The notes: generated by a model from the letters alone, not told the origin. Counted from the first letter of the stretch, positions 43,596 through 52,907 are shown. The stretch is DNA of 64,000 bases from an uncultured bacterium (GCA_958349055.1 CATWBO010000005.1:1-64000); one strand, 5' to 3'. Made by a program: numbers and translations.

Positions 43596-44906
43596 TTACG
43601 CCACAAAGAAGTAGACGAGGAAGGCGAGGGCTGCAATCCACATGAGCGGCTTGATCTTCGAGGCCTCGCCCTTAAAGAGCGCGACGACCACGTAGGCGAT
43701 AAAGCCCAGGCCGATGCCGGCGGAGATGGAGTAGGTGAAGGGCACGCCGGCGACGATCATGAACGCCGGGAAGCCCTGCGAGACATCGGACCAGTCGATC
43801 TCGGAGGCCTCGCTCATCATGAGGTAGCCGACGTAGACCAGGGCACCGCAGGTGGCGGCGCTGGAAACGATGGAGACGACAGGGGAGAAGAACGCGGCGA
43901 GGATGAACAGCACGCCGGTGGTGACGGAGGTGAGGCCCGTGCGGCCACCGTCGGCGGCGCCGGAAGTGGACTCGACGAAGGTGGTGATGGAGGAGACGCC
44001 CATGAAACCGCCCACAGCGGCGGCGGCGGAGTCGACGATCAGGATCTCCTTGATATTCTCGACGTTGCCGTCGTCGGTGAGGAACTCGCCCTGCTTGGCC
44101 ACGGCCATCGCGGTGCCCATGGTGTCGAAGAAGTCACTCATGAGCAGCGAGAACGAGATGACGAGGAGCGCGGGGTCGGTAAGGACCTTGACGATGGCGG
44201 GCACGCCGCCGGCGTCGGCGATGGGGCCACCGATGCTCGAGAAGTCGAGCGGGGCGATGATACCGGTCGGAGCCTGGGTCACACCTAGGGGGATACCGGC
44301 GATGACGGCGACGACGATGCCGATGAGCAGCGAGCCGGGGACGTTGCGGCAGGCGAGGGCGACTGTCACCAGGATGGAGATGATGCCGACGATGAATGTG
44401 GGGGAGGTGATGTCGCCCAGACCGACGAGTGTACCGGCGCCGGCGGTGATAATGCCGGCATCGCACAGGCCAATCATGGCGATGAACAGGCCCAGACCCA
44501 CCGAGATGGCGTGACGCAGGACAACCGGGATGGCGTCCATGATGGCCTCGCGCAGGCCACAAAGCACGAGCAGCAAGATGACGACGCCCTCAAGGAAGAT
44601 GACGCTCATGGCCACGTGCCAGTCACCGCCGCAGACGGTGGTGGTGATTCCAGCGATCATCGCGTTGACGCCTAAGCCCGACGCACAGGCGAGCGGGCGG
44701 TTGGCGAAGATACCCATGCAGATGGTCATGATGCCGGCGCCCAGGCAGGTGGCGCAGGCGAGCGCTCCCGCATCGATGCCAGCGCCCGAGAGCACAGCGG
44801 GGTTGACGGCGATGATGTAGGCCATCGCCAGGAATGTTGTCAGTCCAGCGCGAAGTTCGGTCCCGATTGTGGACTTGCGCTCACTGACGTGAAATAGTTC
44901 GTCCAT
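43596..44906 (-). CDS. NCS2 family purine (adenine/guanine/hypoxanthine) permease, AzgA-like
   Basis: A 436-residue transporter with about 12-14 helices. It begins ELRAGLTTFLAMAYIIAVNPAVLS (about 16-39), the hallmark of the AzgA/GhxP subgroup. Further motifs are ASGLGVNAMIAG near 75 and SFFDTMGT-like (DFFDTMGTAMA) near 245, with SSITTFVES near 295. It imports purine bases by proton symport. The start at 44906 has AAGGAAAGGG upstream. It is a single gene; no purine riboswitch was recognised in its leader. Confidence 0.9.
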   Translation of the reverse strand: MDELFHVSERKSTIGTELRAGLTTFLAMAYIIAVNPAVLSGAGIDAGALACATCLGAGIMTICMGIFANRPLACASGLGVNAMIAGITTTVCGGDWHVAMSVIFLEGVVILLLVLCGLREAIMDAIPVVLRHAISVGLGLFIAMIGLCDAGIITAGAGTLVGLGDITSPTFIVGIISILVTVALACRNVPGSLLIGIVVAVIAGIPLGVTQAPTGIIAPLDFSSIGGPIADAGGVPAIVKVLTDPALLVISFSLLMSDFFDTMGTAMAVAKQGEFLTDDGNVENIKEILIVDSAAAAVGGFMGVSSITTFVESTSGAADGGRTGLTSVTTGVLFILAAFFSPVVSIVSSAATCGALVYVGYLMMSEASEIDWSDVSQGFPAFMIVAGVPFTYSISAGIGLGFIAYVVVALFKGEASKIKPLMWIAALAFLVYFFVA

Positions 44907-45099
44907 GCATACCCTTTCCTTGTTCGGCCCCGAGTTTAGGCCGATTGACACGAACTATCCCACTATAGCCCCTTTGCGAAGCTGTTGTTCCTCGCATGTT
45001 GATGTTCGGCGCTTTGTAGCAGACGGACGGTATTTTTCGCATGAAAATGTGTGGGTACCGTATACTTAAGCAGTTACAACGACCCCTATGGAGGAACGT

Positions 45100-45519
45100 A
45101 TGATTAAAGAGCTCTGCCGCGACGAGGCTATCCTGTCCCAGCGTTGCGAGGTTGCGACTGTCGAGGACGAGTCGGTCGCTCAGGACCTGATCGATACCAT
45201 CAAGTCGCTCGACGATGCCGGCTGCCTTGCTGCCAACCAGATCGGCGTCACCAAGAAGGTCTGCGTCTACCTGGACGATGCCGGCGAGCCCCATGTGCTC
45301 TACAACCCCCGTCTGGTGTTTGGCCTGGGCGCCAGCAAGATGGAGGAGAGCTGCCTGACGCACGAGGAGATCACCAAGTCCACGCGCTACATCAAGTGCA
45401 AGGTTGCCTTTGACGTGATCGTCGACGGCAAGATGAAGGAGTGCCGCCGCGACTACGCGGGCTTTGAGGCACAAATGATCCAGCATATGATCGATCACTG
45501 CCAAGGTAAACTTGTCTAG
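45100..45519 (+). CDS. Peptide deformylase-like protein with altered active site
   Basis: A 139-residue PDF homologue. Motif 1 reads GCLAANQIG (family GxGxAAxQ) and motif 2 reads EESCLT, keeping the metal-binding Cys. In motif 3 the family HExxH reads HMIDH (QHMIDH), so the catalytic Glu is replaced by Met while both His ligands remain. Deformylation activity is therefore doubtful. A second, canonical PDF is at 52951-53361. GGAGGA sets the ATG at 45100. It is a single gene with no clear partner. Confidence 0.85.
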   Translation: MIKELCRDEAILSQRCEVATVEDESVAQDLIDTIKSLDDAGCLAANQIGVTKKVCVYLDDAGEPHVLYNPRLVFGLGASKMEESCLTHEEITKSTRYIKCKVAFDVIVDGKMKECRRDYAGFEAQMIQHMIDHCQGKLV

Positions 45520-45653
45520 GGTGGTTTAATTGGGGACCGAATTTGCGGTCTTTGTCCCGGGCGTGACATTGTTGTCATGTCCGGGCTTTTGTGTTTAGCG
45601 CCTTTTTGTTTGGTGACAATAACCTTAGCAAGAACGTAAAGCTGGGAGGCGCT

Positions 45654-46619
45654 ATGTGCACGAGCATTCGATTTGCCGATAATTCTGGCCACATGTATCT
45701 GGGCCGCAACCTCGACTGGAGCTTTGACTACGGCCAACAGGTTCGCGTGATGCCGCGCGGATTTCACATTCCGTATTCGTTTATCGACGACGCGACAGCG
45801 GCACACGCGGTGATCGGTATGTGCATCGATTACAAGAACTACCCTATGTTCTTCGACTGTGGCAACGATGCGGGCCTCGCCGTGGCGGGCCTCAACTTTC
45901 CCGGTTATGCCGAGTATGCCGAGGGTCCCGTCGAGGGCAAGACCAACATTGCCGCCTACGAGTTTCCCCTGTGGGTGGCGTCGACGTTTTCGACGGTCGA
46001 CGAGGCCGAGGCGTCGCTGCGCGACGTGGCAATCGTGGCCAAGTCGGCCGGCGAGGGCCTGGGCGTATCGCTGCTCCACTGGATTATCGGTGACGGCCAG
46101 CGCAGCATTGTGGTTGAGATGATGGCCGATGGTCTGCATGTATACGATGACCCGGTCGATACCCTTGCCAACCAGCCGACCTTCCCGTGGCACATGGAAA
46201 ACCTGCGCACCTATATCACCGCCACGAATGATTTTCCGCAGACAGCAACGTGGCGCGGCGCCGAGCTTACGCCCTATGGCGCGGGTGCCGGCATGCGCGG
46301 CATTCCCGGCGACTGCTATTCGCCGAGCCGCTTTGTAAAGGCGGCGTATCTCAACGCTAATTATCCGCAAAAAGACAGCGAAGCCGAGAACGTCATCCGC
46401 ATGTTCCGCTCGCTCGAGGGCGTGGTCATGATCGAGGGTGCGTCCAAGATGGGTGACGGCGAGTTCGAGAAGACCATCTACACCGGCTGCTTTAGCGCAC
46501 GTACCGGCAATTACTATTATTCAACGTACGAGGACCCGTCGATTCGCTACGTGAGCCTGATGGATGCCGAGGGCGCGAGCCCCGATAGGCTCGTGGTTCC
46601 CGAGCCGCGTCGTTCGTAG
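45654..46619 (+). CDS. Choloylglycine hydrolase / bile salt hydrolase family
   Basis: A 321-residue N-terminal nucleophile hydrolase. After Met removal Cys2 is the nucleophile. Arg18, Asp21, Asn81, Asn173 and Arg226 line up with the bile salt hydrolase catalytic set (R18, D21, N82, N175, R228 in the Clostridium enzyme). Bile salt hydrolases release glycine or taurine from bile salts; related penicillin V acylases share the fold, so specificity is not certain. A GGGAGG ribosome site precedes the ATG, and the Cys must follow directly, which fixes the start. Confidence 0.88.
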   Translation: MCTSIRFADNSGHMYLGRNLDWSFDYGQQVRVMPRGFHIPYSFIDDATAAHAVIGMCIDYKNYPMFFDCGNDAGLAVAGLNFPGYAEYAEGPVEGKTNIAAYEFPLWVASTFSTVDEAEASLRDVAIVAKSAGEGLGVSLLHWIIGDGQRSIVVEMMADGLHVYDDPVDTLANQPTFPWHMENLRTYITATNDFPQTATWRGAELTPYGAGAGMRGIPGDCYSPSRFVKAAYLNANYPQKDSEAENVIRMFRSLEGVVMIEGASKMGDGEFEKTIYTGCFSARTGNYYYSTYEDPSIRYVSLMDAEGASPDRLVVPEPRRS

Positions 46620-46642
46620 CCGTTAGCTTTACTGCAACGCAA

Positions 46643-46678
46643 AGCGGCCCTGCGTCTCTCGTGAGATGCAGGGCCGCT
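46643..46678. terminator. Bidirectional terminator hairpin
   Basis: An 11-bp stem (46643-46653 with 46668-46678) with an internal TCTC/GAGA extension, between the convergent hydrolase and kup genes. Confidence 0.82.
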
Positions 46679-46698
46679 GTCGTCGATTCGTGACGTCG

Positions 46699-48930
46699 CT
46701 AGAAGTTGGCGTCGTTGAGTTGTTCACTCTCGAGGCCGTCGAGCTGTTGCTGCTCGGGCGTATCGGCGACGCTCTCGAGCAGCTCAGTGGGATCGACGTT
46801 CATATTCCTACCGGCCTCGTTGCCGTTGACCAGGTCGTCCGAGAAGATGTCGACTTCCATTTCCTCAGCTTCCTCGATCTGAACCTCGAGCGGCACCTGG
46901 GTGCGTACAAGCTTGACTGCCGGACGCATGCGGGCAAAGAGGGGTACGTACTCGATGATGATGGCCGAGTTCTCAAGACCGTACCAGCGCGCCGGGCTTC
47001 CGCAGGCGCGGCGGACGGCGTACTTGATGGCCATCACGCGGTGGTCGTTGCGGTTGATGTCCGTTTCGGGGGCAAGCATCTTGCGCAGCATGCAAAAACG
47101 GAAGTCGCCCACGTTTCCGCGCGTCTCGTAGATGGAGTAGGTGTGATGCTGCGGCGGCAGCTCGCCCGATGCCATCAGGTCGCCAACGATTTGGCGCAGG
47201 TAGGCATTAACGCGCTGGTTGACCTTAAAGCCCAGGTCCAAGCGCACGCGGAACAAAAAGTCCGTGCCAAAGGTCTCGACGGAATATTCGTGCGTATAGG
47301 GCTCATCGGTGACATGCACGTTAATGAACCAGTATGCCTTGGCGCGCTTGGGATGTTTGTCCAAGATGGAATAGAGCACGTCGCGGTCGAGCGTGAGCGG
47401 GTCGGGACTGTTGGTGAGGAACACCAGGTTGTCGGCGAGCACGGGGTAGGTCTCGTCGTTGCGCAAGCGGTTGAGCTGATCGATGTACTTGGAGACCGGC
47501 AGCAGGATCGTCTGCGTGCGCTCGATGGCGGTGCCGCGGCGCCACACATACATAAGGCCAAACAGCAGCGAGGCCAGGAAGATCATCACATAGCCGCCGT
47601 CAAAGAACATGGTAAGGCACGAGGCGAAGAAGCACAGCTCAATGGCACCGAAGAGCAGGGCGAAGACACAGGCACCCAGCTTGTGCTTGAGGATGCCGGC
47701 GATATAGCTCGTCAAAAGCGTCGTGGTCATGAGCATGGTCACGGTAATGGCGAGGCCATAGGCGCTTTCCATGCGCTCGGAGTTCTGGAACAGCAGCACA
47801 ATGAAGATGCAGCCGACCCACATGATGTTGTTGACGAGCGGAATATAGAGCTGGCCCTTGGTGTCGCTGGGGTAGTGGATGCGCAGGTGCGGCATGAGGT
47901 TGAGGCGGGTGGCCTCGGATACCAGCGAGAACGATCCGGTGATGAGCGCCTGCGAGGCGATGATGGCCGCCACGGCCGAAAGCACGATGGCAAAGGGGCG
48001 CAGGGGCTCGGGTAGCATCATATAGAACGGGTTGACGATGTCCATCGCGAGCATCTGGGGATTGGAGTTGTTGGCGAGCAGCCAAGCGCCCTGGCCCAGA
48101 TAGTTGAGGATGAGTGCCGCCTTTACGAACGGCCAAGATGCGTAGATATTTGCCTTGCCCACGTGGCCCATGTCCGAGTAGAGCGCCTCGGCGCCGGTCG
48201 TCGACAGAAAGACGAAGCCGAGCACCATGATGCCCGAGTGGTTGATGGGCGAGAACAGGAACATGATGCCGCGGATGGGGTTGAGCGCGCGCAGGATGGA
48301 CAGGTTGCCGAGCATGTTGAACAGACCGGCGCCTGCCAGGAACAGGAACCATAATGTCATAAGCGGGCCAAACAGCTTGCCGATCGACGAGGTGCCGGCA
48401 CGCTGCATGGCAAACAGGCCGCAGATAATGATGATGGTGATGATAATCACATTGGTCTGGCCGTCGCCCAGTAGCGCATGGCCCCACTCGATGGTGCGCA
48501 GTCCCTCGATTGCTGTGGTTACGGTGACGGCGGGGGTAAGGATGCCGTCGGCGAGCAGCGCCGCGCCGCCAATCATGGCGGGCAGAATCAGCCACGGCGC
48601 CACCTTGCGCACAAGGCTGAACAGGGCGAAGATACCGCCTTCGTTGTGGTTGTCGGCCTTCATGGCGATCAGCACGTACTTGACCGTGGTCACGAGCGTC
48701 ATGGTCCAGATGACGAGCGAAAGCGCGCCCAGGATCATGTCCTCGCTGACGGTGCCGATGCCGCCGTTATTGGCGACGATTGATTTCATGGTGTACATGG
48801 GGCTCGTGCCGATGTCGCCGTAGACGACGCCGAGCGTAACGAGCAACATACCGGCGGAGAGGGGGATGGCTCCGTGCCCGCCCTGACTCTGCTGGTCTTG
48901 GAGACTTGTCTCCAGTTTGTTGTGTGCCAC
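46699..48930 (-). CDS. kup: KUP family potassium uptake protein
   Basis: A 743-residue KUP transporter with twelve predicted helices and a long hydrophilic C-terminal domain. The GVVYGDIGTSPMYT motif near residue 35 and the GGIFALFSL segment near 95 are diagnostic. The C-terminus from about 560 is cytoplasmic and acidic at its end. It imports K+ with protons. The start is GTG at 48930, set by AAGGGAG five bases upstream; an in-frame ATG at 48948 overlaps that ribosome site. No c-di-AMP riboswitch was recognised in the leader. Confidence 0.92.
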   Translation of the reverse strand: MAHNKLETSLQDQQSQGGHGAIPLSAGMLLVTLGVVYGDIGTSPMYTMKSIVANNGGIGTVSEDMILGALSLVIWTMTLVTTVKYVLIAMKADNHNEGGIFALFSLVRKVAPWLILPAMIGGAALLADGILTPAVTVTTAIEGLRTIEWGHALLGDGQTNVIIITIIIICGLFAMQRAGTSSIGKLFGPLMTLWFLFLAGAGLFNMLGNLSILRALNPIRGIMFLFSPINHSGIMVLGFVFLSTTGAEALYSDMGHVGKANIYASWPFVKAALILNYLGQGAWLLANNSNPQMLAMDIVNPFYMMLPEPLRPFAIVLSAVAAIIASQALITGSFSLVSEATRLNLMPHLRIHYPSDTKGQLYIPLVNNIMWVGCIFIVLLFQNSERMESAYGLAITVTMLMTTTLLTSYIAGILKHKLGACVFALLFGAIELCFFASCLTMFFDGGYVMIFLASLLFGLMYVWRRGTAIERTQTILLPVSKYIDQLNRLRNDETYPVLADNLVFLTNSPDPLTLDRDVLYSILDKHPKRAKAYWFINVHVTDEPYTHEYSVETFGTDFLFRVRLDLGFKVNQRVNAYLRQIVGDLMASGELPPQHHTYSIYETRGNVGDFRFCMLRKMLAPETDINRNDHRVMAIKYAVRRACGSPARWYGLENSAIIIEYVPLFARMRPAVKLVRTQVPLEVQIEEAEEMEVDIFSDDLVNGNEAGRNMNVDPTELLESVADTPEQQQLDGLESEQLNDANF

Positions 48931-48951
48931 GTGGACTCCCTTAGACATCTA

Positions 48952-48971
48952 ATTTCTGTCGGGACAGAAAT
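48952..48971. promoter_or_regulatory. Palindrome in the kup leader
   Basis: ATTTCTGTC (48952-48960) and GACAGAAAT (48963-48971) around GG. It lies just upstream of the kup ribosome site. It could be an operator or a translation-controlling hairpin. The 223-base gap upstream of kup holds nothing else I recognise. Confidence 0.45.
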
Positions 48972-49153
48972 CTTTTATGCCGTCTTTATATATAAGAGCA
49001 GTTTGGCACATCGGGGTGCTTTAGACAATAATCCCCAGCTGGGGAGTATTCGTTTGCGCTGACGACATTTCAAAACAGGGGCGAATCCGCTGTGTGGTTT
49101 GCTGCAGTGTGTTAACCGCGGACGCACCCCTGCTTTGAACTGAAGAGGGGCGT

Positions 49154-50065
49154 TTAGGCGCGTACTGCCTGGGCGATACCGGCCTTGGCGCTTGCGCGTT
49201 TGCCGGCGATTTCGCAGAAGATCGCTCCGCCGATGATCAGCGCGGCTCCCATCAGACGGATGGGCGTCATGGCCTCGCCCAAAAGGGCGACGGAGAAGAC
49301 GACAGCCGAAAGCGGCTCGAGGTAGCCGACAACGGCGACGGTCTGTACAGGCAGTTTAGCGACGGCGCTAAAGTAGAGCAGGCAGCCGAGTCCGGTGTTG
49401 ACGACGCCGAGCATGGCGACGGCGCACCAATCGATGCCGGTGGCAATGCTGGGGGAGAAAAACGAGGGGACGCCCTGCGTGATGAGCGTGAGAACCAGCG
49501 CGGTCGCAAAGGCGGCGCTCACCTGGAGGGTGGAGTTCTCGAGGCCCTCGATGTGCGGTGCCCCCTTGCTGGCGATGACCATCAGCGCATAGCAGAAGGC
49601 TGAGGCGATGCCGCAGAGGATGCCCGAGATGGGCATGTTGCCGCCCAGGCCTTGTGCTGCGATAAGGAAAGCGCCGCAGGCAACGGCGATAAAGCCGGCG
49701 ATTTTACCGCCAGTCAGTTTTTCTCCAAAGATGAACGGGGAGAGGGCCATAACGATGATGGGGCCGCAGTAATACAGCAGCGAGGAGATGCCAACGCCAA
49801 TGGTCTGGTAGGCGCGAAACAGGAATATCCAGCTGGCACCCAGCGCAGCGCCCGAGAGAATAAGGGCAGCGGCTTCGCGGGGACGAGACGGTGCCTGCAA
49901 CTTATGGCGTTGCGTAGTGACGAGGATGATGATGAGCGAGAGCGCACCCAAAAACGTGCGCAGGAGCACGATATCGGAGCTTGGCAGTGCGATGGCCGCG
50001 GCGATGATGCCGTTGGAGCCAAACAATAGCAATGCTGCTAGGTATGTAAGCAATCCGTTGTTCAT
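49154..50065 (-). CDS. DMT superfamily transporter (EamA domains)
   Basis: A 303-residue, ten-helix EamA exporter. It starts YLAALLLFGSNGIIAAAIALPSS, with GALSLIIILV and SGAALGASWIFLFRAYQTI in the first repeat and a second repeat from about 150. The short basic tail follows helix 10. A LysR gene diverges from it across 75 bases, so it is probably regulated by that protein. Layout and regulator resemble the pair at 9885-11812, but the transporters are only distantly alike. The substrate is unknown. Confidence 0.85.
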   Translation of the reverse strand: MNNGLLTYLAALLLFGSNGIIAAAIALPSSDIVLLRTFLGALSLIIILVTTQRHKLQAPSRPREAAALILSGAALGASWIFLFRAYQTIGVGISSLLYYCGPIIVMALSPFIFGEKLTGGKIAGFIAVACGAFLIAAQGLGGNMPISGILCGIASAFCYALMVIASKGAPHIEGLENSTLQVSAAFATALVLTLITQGVPSFFSPSIATGIDWCAVAMLGVVNTGLGCLLYFSAVAKLPVQTVAVVGYLEPLSAVVFSVALLGEAMTPIRLMGAALIIGGAIFCEIAGKRASAKAGIAQAVRA

Positions 50066-50140
50066 GCACTGCCGTCCCCTCTATATCGGTGCAAGTTCAC
50101 TATGGAGTAGCGGGCAATAGAAGAAAAGCGAATATAATGC

Positions 50141-51040
50141 ATGGGAGACATGACAAATACTCATGCAAAGGTGGGGCGTGTCGTGGAGACCAATATCCAA
50201 AAAATGCAAGTATTGCTCGAGACGGTGCGTGCCGGTAGCTTTACGCGCGCCGCTGAGCGCCTGAGCTATTCGCAGTCGGGCGTGAGCCGTATGGTGGGCG
50301 ATCTTGAGGCCGACTGGGGTTTTAAGGTGCTCGACCGCAGCCGCGAGGGCGTGGTGCTTTCTGCCGACGGGCGGCAGATCATGCCGGCCGTCGAGGCGCT
50401 CTGCGAGGAGTTTGGCCGCCTGCAGCGATGCGTGGACGAGATGCGGGGGCTCATGCGCGGCAAGATCTGCATCGGTACGTTTTCGAGCGTGGCGACCCAT
50501 GTACTGCCGCCGGTCATCGCGCGGTTTCGCGCCGATCACCCGGATGTCGATTACGAGCTGCTGATGGGTGATTACTCCGAGATTGAGCAATGGGTGGCGG
50601 AAGGCCGCTGCGACCTGGGCTTTATCCCGCGCGAGCCCCGCGGCGCCGGCATGGCGTCACGGCCGTTGGTGCAAGATGAGCTGATGGCCGTGGTGCCGGC
50701 AGGCTCTCCGCTTGCCACCGCGGAGGTCGTTTCCCTTGCCGATTTGGCCAACGAGCAGTTTATTCTGCTGGAACGCGGTGGCGACGACGAGATTACGCCG
50801 CTGTTCCGCCGTGCGGGCCTAACGGTGCGCTCTAAGCTGTCGACCTGGGATGATTATGCGATTATGGCCATGGTCGAGGATGGTCTGGGCGTGAGCATTC
50901 TTCCGGCGCTCATCTTGCGCCGCTGTCAGTTTGATGTCGCTATCCGGCCGCTGGAGGGGCATCCTCATCGGCAGATCAATGCCATATACCGCACGGCTGA
51001 TGTTTCGCTTGCGGCGACTCGATTTCTCGAATATCTCTAA
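50141..51040 (+). CDS. LysR-family transcriptional regulator
   Basis: A 299-residue LysR protein (285 if the GTG at 50183 is used, which has AAAGGTGGGG upstream). The helix-turn-helix is GSFTRAAERLSYSQSGVSRMV. The effector domain carries GTFSSVATHVLPPVI and a late IMAMVEDGLGVSILPAL, closely like the LysR at 10946. It diverges from the DMT gene and probably controls it. No clear inverted repeat was found in the short 75-base gap. Confidence 0.86.
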   Translation: MGDMTNTHAKVGRVVETNIQKMQVLLETVRAGSFTRAAERLSYSQSGVSRMVGDLEADWGFKVLDRSREGVVLSADGRQIMPAVEALCEEFGRLQRCVDEMRGLMRGKICIGTFSSVATHVLPPVIARFRADHPDVDYELLMGDYSEIEQWVAEGRCDLGFIPREPRGAGMASRPLVQDELMAVVPAGSPLATAEVVSLADLANEQFILLERGGDDEITPLFRRAGLTVRSKLSTWDDYAIMAMVEDGLGVSILPALILRRCQFDVAIRPLEGHPHRQINAIYRTADVSLAATRFLEYL

Positions 51041-51100
51041 TATGGTGCACGCTGTTATCTGCTCTGGAGCAAATCTTGGAACTTGGCGCATTTCTTTGTG

Positions 51101-51183
51101 AAATTGAACTTACGTACTATGTGCCGCGCTATACTGCTGCCTAAATTGAACTCAGGTTCAATTCGTGTTCTATAAATTGAACT
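51101..51183 (+). promoter_or_regulatory. Repeated AAATTGAACT operator-like sites upstream of the XRE-aminotransferase gene
   Basis: AAATTGAACT occurs at 51101-51110, 51143-51152 and 51174-51183. An inverted copy (GTTCAATT, 51156-51163) makes the middle site a palindrome with a four-base centre. The sites cover the likely promoter and leader. Such repeated sites suit autoregulation by the XRE domain encoded by the gene. Confidence 0.6.
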
Positions 51184-51203
51184 TTGCCAGCAAGGAGGTT
51201 CTA

Positions 51204-52724
51204 GTGGCCCAAGAGACGTTTAGCGATCGCCTGCGACAGACTATGTCCGATCGCGACGTTCGCCAGTCGGACGTAATCCGCGCATCGGAGATGCTCGGCA
51301 AAAAACTCGGCAAGAGTCAGATGAGCCAATATGTGAGCGGCAAGACGATTCCACGGCGCGATGTGGCAGAACTGCTCGCTCGTATTTTGGAGGTCGATGT
51401 TACCTGGCTGCTTGCCGGTGACGCCGATCAGGGCGAGACGTCCTCGTCCCATACCGCTGCCAAATTCGAACCTAGCCCAACGGCTCAAATTGCAAGGAGC
51501 ACCACCATGCGTACTTTTTCTAAATCCACCAAGCTCGATAACGTCCTGTATGACGTGCGCGGTCCCGTCGTCGATGAGGCCGCCCGTATGGAGGACGAGG
51601 GCGAGCGCATCCTCAAGCTCAATATCGGCAACCCCGCCCCTTTTGGTTTCCGCACGCCCGATGAGGTCATTAAGGACATGCGTCAGCAGCTGCCCGACTG
51701 CGAAGGCTATTCCAACTCGCGCGGCCTGTTCTCTGCGCGCAAGGCAATCATGCAGTACTCGCAGATCAAGGGCCTGCCCAATGTTCAGATGGAGCACATC
51801 TACACGGGCAACGGCGTGTCCGAACTCATTCAGCTTTCGATGAACGCGCTGCTCGACAATGGCGACGAGATTCTGATCCCCAGCCCCGACTATCCGCTCT
51901 GGACGGCGTGCGCAACCCTTGCCGGCGGTCATCCCGTTCACTATCTGTGTGATGAGCAAGCGGATTGGTATCCCGATCTGGAGGATATGGAGTCCAAGAT
52001 CACGAGCGCGACCAAGGCCCTCGTCATCATCAACCCCAACAACCCCACGGGCTCGGTCTATCCGCGCGAGGTGCTCGAGGGCATCGTTGAGATCGCGCGC
52101 AGGCACCAGCTCATGATTTTTGCCGATGAGATTTACGACCGCCTGTGCATGGACGGCTACGAGCACGTCTCGATTGCCTCGCTCGCTCCCGACCTGCCCT
52201 GCGTCACCTTTAGCGGCCTTTCCAAGTCGCACATGATCGCGGGCTATCGTATTGGCTGGATGGTGCTTTCGGGCAACCAACGCTGCATGAGCGACTTCAT
52301 CATGGGCATCAACATGCTCTCCAACATGCGCCTGTGCTCCAACGTGCCGGCTCAGTCGATCGTTCAGACGGCACTCGGTGGCCATCAGTCCGTTAACGAC
52401 TACGTCCGTCCCGGCGGCCGTGTCTACGAGCAGCGCAACTTTGTGTATGAGGCGCTCAACAAGATCGATGGTATCTCGGTGGTCAAGCCGCGCGCGGCGT
52501 TCTACATCTTCCCCAAGATGGATGTGAAGAAGTTCAACATCACCGATGACGAGCAGTTCGCCCTTGACCTGCTGCACGAGAAGAAGATCCTGATCACGCG
52601 CGGCGGCGGCTTTAACTGGGCTGAGCCCGACCACTTCCGTATCGTGTACCTGCCGCGCATGGAAGTGCTCAAAGAGTCCCTCGAAGACCTCGCCGACTTC
52701 TTCGATCACTACCGCCAGTCCTAA
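51204..52724 (+). CDS. XRE helix-turn-helix fused to class I/II aminotransferase (AlaA-like)
   Basis: A 506-residue fusion. Residues 5-73 form an XRE-type domain (VRQSDVIRASEMLGKKLGKS, then SQYVSGKTIPRRD). A 30-residue linker follows, then a full PLP aminotransferase from about 102. That part has NPNNPTG near 280, DEIYD near 308 and the PLP Lys in FSGLSKS near 338, and is most like alanine/aspartate aminotransferases. The GTG start at 51204 has AAGGAGG five bases upstream. A second in-frame ATG at 51507 (residue 102) has its own AAGGAG seven bases upstream, so a free aminotransferase may also be made. Structured element A follows the stop codon. Confidence 0.87.
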   Translation: MAQETFSDRLRQTMSDRDVRQSDVIRASEMLGKKLGKSQMSQYVSGKTIPRRDVAELLARILEVDVTWLLAGDADQGETSSSHTAAKFEPSPTAQIARSTTMRTFSKSTKLDNVLYDVRGPVVDEAARMEDEGERILKLNIGNPAPFGFRTPDEVIKDMRQQLPDCEGYSNSRGLFSARKAIMQYSQIKGLPNVQMEHIYTGNGVSELIQLSMNALLDNGDEILIPSPDYPLWTACATLAGGHPVHYLCDEQADWYPDLEDMESKITSATKALVIINPNNPTGSVYPREVLEGIVEIARRHQLMIFADEIYDRLCMDGYEHVSIASLAPDLPCVTFSGLSKSHMIAGYRIGWMVLSGNQRCMSDFIMGINMLSNMRLCSNVPAQSIVQTALGGHQSVNDYVRPGGRVYEQRNFVYEALNKIDGISVVKPRAAFYIFPKMDVKKFNITDDEQFALDLLHEKKILITRGGGFNWAEPDHFRIVYLPRMEVLKESLEDLADFFDHYRQS

Positions 52725-52907
52725 TTAGTTCCACCGTTCTGCCGAACGGCGGACCGCTTGACGCTGCGCGAGCCGCATTCACACCAATCTGACGTTAGAC
52801 TTCAAGGGCGCGACCAGAAGGTCAGCGCCCTTTCGTTTCACGTCACCTTGGTGCAAATGCGGCTCGCTCGCTGCCGTATGCTCAGCCTGCGTCGTTGCCA
52901 TGGTCCA
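52725..52907 (+). ncRNA. Structured RNA-like element A
   Basis: Starts at the stop codon of the fusion gene. Helices: 52734-52739 with 52744-52749 (loop TGCC); 52771-52779 with 52856-52864; 52782-52787 with 52848-52853; 52791-52795 with 52840-52844; 52804-52811 with 52825-52832, capped by GACCAGAAGGTC with one bulged base. Conserved single-strand blocks are TTGACGCTGCGCG (52758-52770) and GCTCGCTG to GGTCCA (52866-52907). It can be folded in the same way as element B at 54485. Function unknown; strand is taken from position after a + gene. The terminal helix with T run may act as a terminator. Confidence 0.65.

Noticed and set aside
48931..49153. A c-di-AMP (ydaO) riboswitch upstream of kup
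   Set aside because: None of the conserved blocks was seen; only a short palindrome is present.
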